Positions 17,356 through 26,130 of a DNA stretch of 64,000 nucleotides are shown piece by piece. Location: assembly GCF_001612845.1 (NCBI RefSeq), contig NZ_BDBF01000014.1, positions 106,220 through 170,219 of the forward strand, written 5' to 3'. Within the stretch, counting starts at the first letter, position 1; every line of letters begins with the position of its first letter. The position numbers and the translations under genes were made by a program. This DNA is from Nocardia elegans NBRC 108235 (GTDB taxonomy: Bacteria; Actinomycetota; Actinomycetes; Mycobacteriales; Mycobacteriaceae). The notes beneath the pieces were generated by a model. It saw only the letters and a list, made by a program, of their open reading frames with translations. It ran no database searches and had not been told where the DNA came from.

Positions 17356-17640
17356 ATGTCCACCGATTCGGAAGATCAGCAGTCCGGCGATCGGCCGAAC
17401 CCCACGGTGGCCGAGGTCGTCGGGTCCTGGGACGTGCCGGCCGGAGCGAGCGTCGCCCGGCAGATTCGCGACAACATCCTGCACGCGATCGCGCAGGGGT
17501 ACGACGATCCGCAACTGGTGGCCGATCTGGCGGTCGGTCCGCTCGTGATCGCCCTGGGCCGGCTGGAAACAGAAATGGCGGACGCGCGGGGACGCATCGC
17601 GGAACTCGAGCGCGCGGTCCGTCCGCGCGGTGAGGCGTGA
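17356..17640 (+). CDS. small acidic protein with C-terminal coiled coil
   Basis: 94 residues from ATG 17356, which has AGGAGGGG immediately upstream. An ATG 18 bases earlier lacks a good site. The first 20 residues are disordered (MSTDSEDQQSGDRPNP). The middle predicts helical (VARQIRDNILHAIAQGYDD). The end has heptads (LETEMADARGRIAELERAV). No function is recognised. It is transcribed divergently from the AAA+ ATPase and could share its promoter region. Confidence 0.65.
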   Translation: MSTDSEDQQSGDRPNPTVAEVVGSWDVPAGASVARQIRDNILHAIAQGYDDPQLVADLAVGPLVIALGRLETEMADARGRIAELERAVRPRGEA

Positions 17641-17899
17641 ATCGGTCGCCGATGTAGCGCCGCCGATGAAATGCCACGGATGTAACGCCCCGGCGACTCG
17701 TTTCGATAACGAGGGCAGAGCCGTGGATACCGTGCCGTGATCTCCATAGCAGATGGATTCGCCGGGCTGTAATCGGGGGTGGTCCTGGCGTTTTGGCGAC
17801 ACGCGGGCAGACACGCCGTCGTGTGGGGTGGACAACAACACCGAGCCGTCGTAATCTCTTCGTGACTTCGCGGAGTATGTCGCTTCATTAGAGGGGCGG

Positions 17900-18060
17900 C
17901 CCGCTGAGTCACCGCCTAATCAGCAGTCGAGTGGGCAGCTCGATCGCTGAACCGGGGACCCAGGTTACTGGGGTGAATCCTCTTCGGTCGCAAGGTCGAT
18001 GGGGTAGGGCCGATCTTCCCGGTCCGAACCCGTCAGCTAACCCGGTCGGCGCGTGGGCAA
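17900..18060 (+). ncRNA. ydaO/yuaA cyclic-di-AMP riboswitch
   Basis: The 5' leader of the NlpC/P60 gene has the conserved blocks of this riboswitch in order: GCTGAACCGGGGACCCAG, GGGGTGAATC, GGGTAGGGC, then CCGAACCCGTCAGCTAACC. The element ends about 25 bases before the GTG. Riboswitches of this class bind cyclic di-AMP, and in actinobacteria they commonly precede NlpC/P60 and resuscitation-factor genes. Ligand binding usually turns expression off. The downstream stretch is GC-rich and no clean terminator is seen, so control might act on transcription or on access to GGAG (18070-18073). Confidence 0.9.
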
Positions 18061-18084
18061 GGAAGAAACAGGAGACTCAGCTCG

Positions 18085-18762
18085 GTGGGTAAACACAGTC
18101 TGCAACGGGAATCTCGGCTGCCGAATTCCGTCAAGGGTGCGCTGGTCTGCGGCGCAGTAGCGGCCACAACCGGTGCGATTCCGGCGATTCCGGCCATGGC
18201 GGCCACGATCAACGTTCCCGGCGTCGGCAACTTCGACGTTCCGCTGGGTTCGGAATTCGACCAGCAGGTCAGCCAGGCGAACCAGGTGCTCGCCGATCAC
18301 GCGGATCAAATCAAGGGAGTTCAGCAGGCGCTGAGCTCGCAGGCGATCGCGCCCAGCATCCCCAACGCCGCGCAGAACCCGATGAGTGGCATGTTCGGCC
18401 AGTCGCAGCAGCAGCACGGTGTCGGCGACGTCGCTCTCGACGCTGCGCGCAGCAAGATCGGCGCCGACTATGTGTGGGGCGCCTCCGGTCCGGCGAACTT
18501 CGACTGCTCCGGTCTGGTGCAGTGGGCGTACAAGCAGGCCGGAATTCAGCTGCCGCGTACCAGCTTCGAACAGTCGCACGTCGGTAAGCCGGTCGCCTTC
18601 CAGGACCTGAAGCCGGGCGACCTGGTCATCCAGAACGGCGGCGGCCACGTGGCCATGTACGCCGGGGATGGCAAGATTCTCCAGGCGCCGCAGTCGGGTG
18701 AGACCGTCAGCTACGCGCATCTGGATCCCGACTCGATCGTCACCGCACGCCGCGTCGCCTAG
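18085..18762 (+). CDS. secreted NlpC/P60 peptidoglycan endopeptidase
   Basis: Cleaves peptide bonds in the cell-wall stem peptide. 225 residues from GTG 18085. A signal peptide (KGALVCGAVAATTGAIPAIP, cleavage near AMAA) is followed by a linker of ~100 residues. The C-terminal NlpC/P60 domain has the catalytic Cys in FDCSGLVQWAY, His in GGGHVAMY and a third polar residue in SYAHLD. It is the size of RipD-like enzymes. Control by the upstream c-di-AMP riboswitch links wall remodelling to osmotic and wall-stress signalling, as known for other actinobacteria. It is followed by a perfect hairpin terminator. Confidence 0.92.
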   Translation: MGKHSLQRESRLPNSVKGALVCGAVAATTGAIPAIPAMAATINVPGVGNFDVPLGSEFDQQVSQANQVLADHADQIKGVQQALSSQAIAPSIPNAAQNPMSGMFGQSQQQHGVGDVALDAARSKIGADYVWGASGPANFDCSGLVQWAYKQAGIQLPRTSFEQSHVGKPVAFQDLKPGDLVIQNGGGHVAMYAGDGKILQAPQSGETVSYAHLDPDSIVTARRVA

Positions 18763-18782
18763 TCGTTTTCGCTCGACAGCAC

Positions 18783-18806
18783 GGCCCGGCGGTAATCCGC
18801 CGGGCC
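18783..18806 (+). terminator. hairpin after NlpC/P60 gene
   Basis: Perfect 10-bp stem GGCCCGGCGG-TAAT-CCGCCGGGCC, 20 bases after the stop. It sits directly before the Shine-Dalgarno of the S4 gene, so it also separates the two genes. Confidence 0.8.
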
Positions 18807-18823
18807 TACTGTGAGGAGCGAAA

Positions 18824-19210
18824 CTGGAACAGGCACAACCAGCTACAGCTCGGGTCGACTCCTGGATCTGGGCTGTCCGGCTGTTCAAAACTCGATCCGC
18901 CGCGGCCACCGCGTGCCGCGGCGGTCATGTGCGTGTCAACGGCACGACGGTCAAACCCGCTCATCAGATCAAGCCCGGTGATGAGGTGCGGGTCCGCAAT
19001 GCCGGGGCCGAACGCATCGTCGTCGTGGTCCGACCGATCGTGAAACGCGTCGGCGCTTCGATTGCGACGCAATGCTATATCGACAAGAGCCCTCCGCCAC
19101 CCGCACCGGAAATCGTCGCCGCGATGCCCAAGCGCGACCGCGGCGCCGGACGGCCCACCAAGCGCGAACGCCGCGAAACCGATCGGCTACTCGGCCGGGA
19201 TTCGACCTGA
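18824..19210 (+). CDS. S4-domain RNA-binding protein (Hsp15/HslR-like), CTG start
   Basis: 128 residues if initiated at CTG 18824. The N-terminal S4 fold is typical: ARVDSWIWAVRLFKTRSAA, then CRGGHVRVNG, then IKPGDEVRV. The basic C-terminus (KRDRGAGRPTKRERRETDR) also fits Hsp15-type proteins that bind stalled 50S subunits. A TGA at 18812-18814 blocks any earlier start. The next in-frame GTG (18929) would remove half of the S4 domain. CTG 18824 is placed 5 bases after GAGGAG, an ideal ribosome site. The 3' end overlaps the convergent acyl-AMP ligase by 24 bases. Confidence 0.8.
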   Translation: MEQAQPATARVDSWIWAVRLFKTRSAAATACRGGHVRVNGTTVKPAHQIKPGDEVRVRNAGAERIVVVVRPIVKRVGASIATQCYIDKSPPPPAPEIVAAMPKRDRGAGRPTKRERRETDRLLGRDST

Positions 19211-20917
19211 GTTGGCGCGGAGGGCGCCCGCGTCGGTGCCGAATTCCTCGCTGAACTCCCCTGCCCGATAGCGAGTGCGGCATTCGCCCCGGCGCACCTT
19301 TCCGCTCGAGGTCTTCGGAATCGCGCCGCGCGGCAGCAACAGCACGTCCGCCGGTGCGATGCCGTGCACAGTCGCCACCGCGGCCCGGACCCGCCGGCCG
19401 ATATCGCTCACGGCGGCCGGTGGGCTCACCACCTCGGCGAGGACCACGAGGTCCTCGCGCTCACCGGTATCGACCCCGAACGCCGCGATATGCCCGGGAC
19501 GCAGTTCGGGCGCGGAGTCGGCGGCGGTGGCTTCGATATCGGCGGGGAAATGGTTGCGGCCGTCGATGACGATCGTGTCGCGCAGGCGGCCCGCGATGTA
19601 GAGCCCCCCGTCGTGGAGGAAACCGAGATCTCCGGTGCGCAGCCACGTTCCGGACTGTCCAGGGAGCACCGCGCCGAAGGTGTCCGCGGTCCGCTCGCGC
19701 AGCCCCGCATACCCCGCGCCGACATTCGGACCCCGCACCCATATCTCACCGACGGCACCGTCGTCGCACGGTATGCGCGTCACGGGATCGACGATGCGCA
19801 CGGTTTGCCCGGCGGGACGGCCGCAGTCGACCAGCGCGATACCGTCGTGGCGCGCGGACGCAACGGTCGCCCGGCCCGAGCTCAGGGCGGCGCGGTCGAA
19901 GTCGACGCATACCGGTTCCGCCTCCGGGCGCGAGATGGTCACCGGAAGGGTTGCCTCGGCCAGGCCGTATCCCGCGGTATGGGCCCGGTGACGGAATCCG
20001 TACGGGGCGAAGGTGCGAGTGAAGGCGTCCAGCGCGGTGGCGCGGATCGGTTCGGCCCCGTTGAGCAGCAGATCCAGCGAGGACAGATCGAGACCGTCGC
20101 GTTCCGCCGCCGTTGTGCCCGAAACGGCCAGTGTCAGACCGAAATTCGGGCTGGCGGTCGCGGCGGCACGATAGTCGCTGCACGCGCGCAACCATCGGAT
20201 CGGGCGTTTGGCGAAGTCGGCCGGTGGCATCGTGATCGCATGAACGCCCAGATACAGCGGCAGCGACAGGGCGAAAACCAGGCCCATATCGTGGAAGAAC
20301 GGCAACCAGGTGACCATCGGACGGTCGTCGGCCGGTGCCAGGGCCGTACGCAACTGATCGAGTGCCGCCGCGAGATTGGCATGGGTGATGCACACTCCCG
20401 CAGGCGAAGTGGTGGAGCCGGAGGTGTACTGGAGGTAGGCGGGATGCGCGCCGGCCGGATCCACTCGGACGTCGCCGGTGCCGACGTGCACATCCACCGT
20501 CAGGAGTTCGCCGTGCGGCATGGCGTCGGCATCCGGACATTCGGGCGTGCCGGTCGGCAAGCGTGGCGAGACGAGACTCAGACGCGGCTCGGCGTCGACG
20601 AGGATCGTCCGTAACCGTTCGGCATTGCGGCGCATCGCCATCGGAAACAGCGGAACCGCGGTGCGGGCGCTGTAGAGGCAGGCGAGAAAGGCGACGACAT
20701 AGTCGAGACCGTGCTCGCACAGGATCGCGACACGATCACCGGGCGATGTCCGCTCACGAATCTTCTCGGCCAATGCTCCTGTCGCACTGTGTAATTCGGA
20801 TACCGCGACGGTGACCTCCGTACGCCGACCGCCCGGGTACGACAGCACGGTGAAGGCCGGATCGTCCGGTGTTTTCGCTGCCCGGTCCGCGACGGTCGCC
20901 GCCAAGCAATTGATCAT
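19187..20917 (-). CDS. fatty acyl-AMP ligase (FadD32/FAAL type)
   Basis: Activates a fatty acid as acyl-adenylate and passes it to an ACP rather than to CoA. 576 residues. The A3 motif is of FAAL form (YTSGSTTSPAGV, not TGxPKG). TAGYGLAEATLPVTIS is the A5 region, and WLRTGDLGFLHDGG and GRLRDTIVIDGRNHFPADIE are A7/A8. The catalytic Lys is in PKTSSGKVRRGE. ATG 20917 overlaps the stop of the PKS as ATGA, so it is the third gene of the acp-pks-faal operon. The obvious partner ACP is the free carrier protein encoded first in the operon. The fatty-acid chain length is unknown. Confidence 0.9.
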   Translation of the reverse strand: MINCLAATVADRAAKTPDDPAFTVLSYPGGRRTEVTVAVSELHSATGALAEKIRERTSPGDRVAILCEHGLDYVVAFLACLYSARTAVPLFPMAMRRNAERLRTILVDAEPRLSLVSPRLPTGTPECPDADAMPHGELLTVDVHVGTGDVRVDPAGAHPAYLQYTSGSTTSPAGVCITHANLAAALDQLRTALAPADDRPMVTWLPFFHDMGLVFALSLPLYLGVHAITMPPADFAKRPIRWLRACSDYRAAATASPNFGLTLAVSGTTAAERDGLDLSSLDLLLNGAEPIRATALDAFTRTFAPYGFRHRAHTAGYGLAEATLPVTISRPEAEPVCVDFDRAALSSGRATVASARHDGIALVDCGRPAGQTVRIVDPVTRIPCDDGAVGEIWVRGPNVGAGYAGLRERTADTFGAVLPGQSGTWLRTGDLGFLHDGGLYIAGRLRDTIVIDGRNHFPADIEATAADSAPELRPGHIAAFGVDTGEREDLVVLAEVVSPPAAVSDIGRRVRAAVATVHGIAPADVLLLPRGAIPKTSSGKVRRGECRTRYRAGEFSEEFGTDAGALRANSGRIPAE

Positions 20918-23900
20918 CGTCGCTCCTGGCGCGGCATTCGAAGCGCCAACGCGGTCGACAACGCCGTGACAGAGGGGTTGTCGAACAGCTCGGCGGTGGC
21001 GATCCGGATTCCCAGCCGGTGCTCCAGACGGCGTCGCAGATCTATGGCCAGCAGCGAGGACAGATTCAGTGACGCGAAATCGGCTTCGGGGTCGATGGAT
21101 TCGACGTCGCGCGACAGTACGTTCGCGACCGTGGCGCGCACGATTCGCTGTACATCCTCGCCCGCGTCGGCAACTCGGGACAGACGTCTGTCGGCCGCAG
21201 TGTTTGCCGAGCCCGGCGAGCGCCCACCCGGCAGATCGGCCCCGAGCGAACCCGCGGGAGCCAGCGCCTCGCGAAGTCTGGCCGCGACCGGTCCCGAGTC
21301 GTCGGTGGGCGTGTAGTCCAGCGCGAGCACCACCGCCTGCGGACGGCCGAGAATCGCGGACAGCACGGACATGCCGCGAGCGGCATCGAAGGGGGTGATG
21401 CCGGCGGTCCGCAGATGTGCGGCGCCTCCGGCGGAGCGGGCGAGCCCGGCGTCCCAGCTGCCCCAGGCGATGCTGGTCACCGGTCGGCCGGTGGCGGCGT
21501 GCGCCAGCGCATCCACTGCCGCATTGGCGGCGGCGTACGCGGCCTGTCCGGGCGCCCCGAACAGACCGGTGGCGGAGGAGAACAGGAGGGTGAAGTCGAC
21601 CGGGTCGCTCGCCGTCAGTTCGAGCAGCGAGACGGCCGCGGTCACTTTCGGTTCGAAGTGCAAGGCCAGCGATTCGCCTGTCACGCGGTCGAATTCGGCG
21701 TCCTGCAGCACACCGGCGGCATGCACCAGTCCTCGGATAGTCGATCCACACGCTCGGATGTCGTCGAGGGCGTTGGCCAGGTCCGCGCGATCGGCGACAT
21801 CACAGCGCACGACCACCACGCGGTCCTCGGCGCCGTCGAGCAGCGGCGGCAGCGGCCGCGGGCGCCGGGTCAGGACGACCACATCGCGGGCTCCCTGCTC
21901 GAGCAGCCACCGCACCGCGGCGGCCCCCAGCGCGCCGAGCCCGCCGGTGACCACGTAGGTGCCGTCGGCGCAGATCGGGACCCCGGAGCCTGCTCCCCCG
22001 AGTCGCCGGAACCGCCGCATCAGCGTCCGCGCACCTTCCACGCGCACTTCCGCCGGCCCCCGGGAGTCGAGCACGAGCTCGCGCACGATGTCGGCGCCCG
22101 ATTCGTCGGACCAGATCAGGCGCACCGGTCGGCCGGATTCCAACTGCAGGGTCCGGACCAGCGCGGCGACAGCATTGTGTTCGACGGATGCCGGATCCCG
22201 CAGCACCACGGTGAGGCTCGCCGTCGTTTCCGCGGCGATCACCTGCTGCAGGACGCGCAAGGCTCGCTCGAGTGCGGGGACGACCGGACTCGCGTCGGTT
22301 CCCGCGCCGAACGCGTCGTGCCGCGGCGCCGAGAGTGCTTCCGCCCAGACCAACACCACCGCAGTGGGCGCCGATCCCGGTGCCGCTGCCGCCGCCAAGG
22401 CCGTCGACTCGCCGGGCTCCCGGGCGATCCGCTCGGCGGGGAGGTGCCGGTCCAGCGCGCGGGCGATCGACTTCGCGAGGCGCGATTCTCCGACGACCGA
22501 CGCCCGCTCCATGGCCGGGTGCACCGCCCGCGCGGCTTCCGCGGAGAACGGCAAGGCAATCCACTGTTCCTCGCGCAGTACGGAGTTCGCCCATTCCGGT
22601 GCGGTGGCGACCGTCGCGTCGTACTCGGCTCGTCCGCGCGCGGCGGTGCGCCCGAGAAGCAGGTTCATTCCCGAGCCGACGGCGTCTTCGAAAACGACAC
22701 CGGCACTGGCGGGTTCACGCGGCGCATCGTCCGGTACCACCGCGCGATTCATCTGGGGTTGGGCGTATAGACCGTCATCGGTGGCAGCGTCGGGACGGTC
22801 GCCGTCGACGTCGGCGTTTCCAGGCGGCCGGTAGACGACCGTGTGGCCGGATGGGTCTCTCGCCGCTTGCCGCGTGTCGAAAGCCTTGTCCGCGAATGCG
22901 ATTCGCACGCCGATCAGTGCCACTGCCGGGGCATCGTCCCGGTCCACCGCGATGACGTCGCACAGCAGCCCGCCCGGTTCGTGCCCGCGCACGAACGCGT
23001 GCGCCTCGGTCAGCAGCACACGGGGGGCATCGGAAAGCCATACCGACCCGATGGCTACCGGAACCGCAGGCCCGGTTGGGGGCAGGACTTCCCGGCCGGC
23101 GGCGGCGATCAGCTGTAAGCAGCCGTCGAGCGCGGCCGTGGTCAGCGGGATCGAATCGAAAACTCCGACGGCGCTGCGGATTCCGGCACGCACGGCGGCA
23201 AGCGTCCGGAAGCGCGGACCGTAGTCGAGTCCACGGGTGCGCAAGGACGTATAGAACTCGTCGACATCGAGTTCGTCCGCTGTCGTGGCGGAGGTGCGAT
23301 GGTCGTCCACCGTACGCATCCACCCGAGAATGTCGGCGGGCGAGGCGGCTGTCTCCGCCCGCGCCGAGGCCAGCGACACCGGCCCCAGCAGTACGCGCAG
23401 ATCCGATCCGCTGCGGTAGCCGACTGCGGCGAGATCCGCGATGTCCGTGCGTTCGTGAACCGCGAAATCGGCCAGCCGGATCGGTCCGGGAACCGAATCC
23501 AGCAGGCGCCGAATCCAATACGCGGCGGGCACGGTCGGCACACCGTTCACCACGTGATCGTCCAGTCGTTCGCGGCCGGGATCGGTCGCGGTCCGGGTGA
23601 GCAACGGGAAAGTTCTTCGCCGCCAACGCCGTTCGACCGCCGGACCGGCCGTCGCACCCTGGATCGACCAATCGACATCACGCCCTCGCAGATACATGGC
23701 ACCGACGGTGCGGAGCAGGGCGGTGACCTCGCCGTCGCGATGCGCGGCCGAGAAGACGGCGTCGGCCAGTTCGGGATGGTCGCGCACGGCCGGCGCCAGC
23801 ACCGGATGCGGTGATATCTCCACGATCGAGGTGTAGCCCCGGCCCACGGCGGATTCGACGGCCGCGTCCAGATCGACGGTGCCACAGAGGTTGTCGATCC

Positions 23901-26130
23901 AATAGTCGGTATCCATCGCGGCGGAATCGATCACCCGGCCGGATCGTGCCGTCGAGAACACCGGCACGCGGGGCGCCCGCGGCGCCGGCGCTCGCAGCGC
24001 GGTGGTGAATTCGTCGGCGAGCGCGCGAACCTGCGGGCTGTGCGCGGCGAAGTCCACCGGCACGGGTCGTACGTAGTACTGCCGCCGCCGCGCTCGCCGC
24101 AGCAATGTCTCCATGTATCGCGTGGTCCCGGAGACCACCACCGCCCGGGGCCCGTTCACCGCCGCCACCGCGACCTCCGCGCGCAAGGGCTCGACCAGCC
24201 GCCGCGCTTGATCCGGTGTCGCCTCGAGCAGCGCCATCATGCCCTGCCCGGCCAGCCGGCCCAGCACCCGCGAGCGCACGGTGACCAGATGCGCGGCATC
24301 GTCGAGGGACAGGGCTCCCGCGATCACCGCGGCCGCGATTTCGCCGAGGCTGTGCCCGGCCACCGCATCCGGCTCGATTCCCCACGCCGCGAGCAACCGG
24401 GCCAGCGCCACCTGGTAGACGAACAGCGCCGGTTGCACCGTCTCGGTGGCGCCGACGCCGTCGGCGAAGCCGTGGCGGGGCGTCCACACTCGCGGCCCGC
24501 CCGCATTCGCCACGGCGTCGGCCGCTTCGGCTACCGCACGGGCGTATTCGGGATACCGGGCCGCCAGCTCGCGCCCCATGTGCGCATGCTGACCCCCTTG
24601 TCCGGAGAACAGGAAAAGCACGCGTCCGCGCCGTCGCCCACCGACTCCGAGAAGGGCCGGCGAACGGGAGCCGCTCGCCACCGCGCGCAGTGCGTCGCCC
24701 GCATCGTCGGGCTCGTCCGCCACGATCGCGGCCCGAACCGGTTGGGGCAGTGCGCGTCCGGTTGCCGCCAGGGTGGACAGCGACATCTCGCCGCCGGCCA
24801 GAACGGTCGCGGTGTCACGCAGTTCGTCCTCGTCGCGACCGGTAAGGCCGATGAGCACGGGAGGCCGCACCTCGCGCCCCGGTCCCGGCTCCACCTCCCG
24901 CAGGACCACATGCGCATTGGTGCCGCCGAATCCGAACGAACTGACGCCCGCGCATCGCGGCATGCCGGACTCCGCGGGCCAGCCGACCACTTCACCCGGC
25001 ACCCGGAGGCCGCGTTCGGACAATCGCAGCAGCGGATTCTCGCGCTGAAAGTGGATGGTGGGCACGATGGTTCCGTGGTGTAGGCACAGCGCTACCTTGG
25101 CCAGCCCGGTCACCCCGGCCGCCGCCTCCAGATGGCCGATATTCGATTTGATCGATCCGACATACGGTTTCACCGCGCCACCCGGCGCATCGAGTACGGT
25201 GGCCAGCGCCTCGATCTCCACCGCATCGCCGACCGGTGTTCCGGTGCCGTGACATTCGAAGTATCCGGCGGAGCGGACATCCAGGCCGGCGCGTGCCCAC
25301 GCTGTGCGGATCACCTGTTGTTGCGCGCGCCCGTTCGGGGCGTAGAGACCGTTCGATCGGCCGTCGGAACCCACTGCGGCGCCGATGATCTCGGCGTAGC
25401 TCCGATTGCCCTCACGTTGCGCGTCGGCCGTGCGCTGCAATACCAGCACGGTCGCCCCATCGCCGCGAACGTATCCGTCGGCGGTCGCGTCGAACGGCTT
25501 GCACCGCCCGTCAGCGGCGAGGAAGCCACCCTGTTCCAAATACTGCGAAGTGTGCGGCAGCAGCGCGAGATTCACGCCGCCGACGATGGCGTACGGTACG
25601 GCGTCGTCGGCCAGCAACCGCACGGCGAGGTCCACCGCCGCGAGCGAGGACGAACACGCGCTGTCGAGGACCACACTCGGTCCGTGCAGATCCAGTGCGT
25701 ACGAGATCCGATTGGCGATGATGCTCAGCGCGGACCCGGTCACCGCGTAGGGCGCGTCCTGTCCGCCGCTGCCGAGGACGACCGCTCCGTGGTCGAAACC
25801 ACAGGCGCCGAAGAGAACCGCGGTATCCGACCCGCTCAGCCGATAGCCGATTCCGGCATCGTCGATCGCTTCGACCGCGACCTCCAGCGCCAGCCGCTGT
25901 TGCGGATCCATCAGGGCCGCTTCGCGATCGGAGATCGAGAACCGGTCGTTGTCGAATTCCGTGATCGAATCCAGATAGCCGCCGCGGCCCGCGCCGTCGC
26001 GCCCCGGCGGCGGGTCGCCGACTCCGCTGCGGCTCTCGATCAGCAAGCGCCACAATTCGTTCACGCCGGAAGCGCCCGGTACTCGGCATCCGATACCGAT
26101 GATCGATATCGGTGGCGTGGCGGCTGTCAT
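20914..26130 (-). CDS. type I polyketide synthase, KS-AT-DH-KR-ACP
   Basis: 1738 residues, one extension module. The KS has Cys159 in VLDSACSSSL, His in ECHGTGTPVGD and His in SNIGHLEAAAG. The AT has Ser in GHSLGEIAAA and the specificity region DFAAHSPQV, closer to the methylmalonyl YASH class than to malonyl HAFH. The DH has HVVNGVPTVP and DGCLQ, so both catalytic residues are present. The KR (from about residue 1390) has TGGLGALG, Ser in LLFSSATG, Tyr in YAAAN, and LQD at the LDD position, which suggests a B-type ketoreductase. The ACP is at the C-terminus, with LNLSSLLAIDL as attachment site. There is no ER, TE or reductase domain. ATG 26130 overlaps the ACP gene as ATGA. The expected product is a 2-enoyl chain still bound to the ACP. 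Confidence 0.92.
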   Translation of the reverse strand: MTAATPPISIIGIGCRVPGASGVNELWRLLIESRSGVGDPPPGRDGAGRGGYLDSITEFDNDRFSISDREAALMDPQQRLALEVAVEAIDDAGIGYRLSGSDTAVLFGACGFDHGAVVLGSGGQDAPYAVTGSALSIIANRISYALDLHGPSVVLDSACSSSLAAVDLAVRLLADDAVPYAIVGGVNLALLPHTSQYLEQGGFLAADGRCKPFDATADGYVRGDGATVLVLQRTADAQREGNRSYAEIIGAAVGSDGRSNGLYAPNGRAQQQVIRTAWARAGLDVRSAGYFECHGTGTPVGDAVEIEALATVLDAPGGAVKPYVGSIKSNIGHLEAAAGVTGLAKVALCLHHGTIVPTIHFQRENPLLRLSERGLRVPGEVVGWPAESGMPRCAGVSSFGFGGTNAHVVLREVEPGPGREVRPPVLIGLTGRDEDELRDTATVLAGGEMSLSTLAATGRALPQPVRAAIVADEPDDAGDALRAVASGSRSPALLGVGGRRRGRVLFLFSGQGGQHAHMGRELAARYPEYARAVAEAADAVANAGGPRVWTPRHGFADGVGATETVQPALFVYQVALARLLAAWGIEPDAVAGHSLGEIAAAVIAGALSLDDAAHLVTVRSRVLGRLAGQGMMALLEATPDQARRLVEPLRAEVAVAAVNGPRAVVVSGTTRYMETLLRRARRRQYYVRPVPVDFAAHSPQVRALADEFTTALRAPAPRAPRVPVFSTARSGRVIDSAAMDTDYWIDNLCGTVDLDAAVESAVGRGYTSIVEISPHPVLAPAVRDHPELADAVFSAAHRDGEVTALLRTVGAMYLRGRDVDWSIQGATAGPAVERRWRRRTFPLLTRTATDPGRERLDDHVVNGVPTVPAAYWIRRLLDSVPGPIRLADFAVHERTDIADLAAVGYRSGSDLRVLLGPVSLASARAETAASPADILGWMRTVDDHRTSATTADELDVDEFYTSLRTRGLDYGPRFRTLAAVRAGIRSAVGVFDSIPLTTAALDGCLQLIAAAGREVLPPTGPAVPVAIGSVWLSDAPRVLLTEAHAFVRGHEPGGLLCDVIAVDRDDAPAVALIGVRIAFADKAFDTRQAARDPSGHTVVYRPPGNADVDGDRPDAATDDGLYAQPQMNRAVVPDDAPREPASAGVVFEDAVGSGMNLLLGRTAARGRAEYDATVATAPEWANSVLREEQWIALPFSAEAARAVHPAMERASVVGESRLAKSIARALDRHLPAERIAREPGESTALAAAAAPGSAPTAVVLVWAEALSAPRHDAFGAGTDASPVVPALERALRVLQQVIAAETTASLTVVLRDPASVEHNAVAALVRTLQLESGRPVRLIWSDESGADIVRELVLDSRGPAEVRVEGARTLMRRFRRLGGAGSGVPICADGTYVVTGGLGALGAAAVRWLLEQGARDVVVLTRRPRPLPPLLDGAEDRVVVVRCDVADRADLANALDDIRACGSTIRGLVHAAGVLQDAEFDRVTGESLALHFEPKVTAAVSLLELTASDPVDFTLLFSSATGLFGAPGQAAYAAANAAVDALAHAATGRPVTSIAWGSWDAGLARSAGGAAHLRTAGITPFDAARGMSVLSAILGRPQAVVLALDYTPTDDSGPVAARLREALAPAGSLGADLPGGRSPGSANTAADRRLSRVADAGEDVQRIVRATVANVLSRDVESIDPEADFASLNLSSLLAIDLRRRLEHRLGIRIATAELFDNPSVTALSTALALRMPRQERR

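Noticed and set aside
20918..21751. Extension of the acyl-AMP ligase into the PKS region
   Set aside because: The frame is open by chance. ATG 20917 with the ATGA overlap gives the standard FAAL start.
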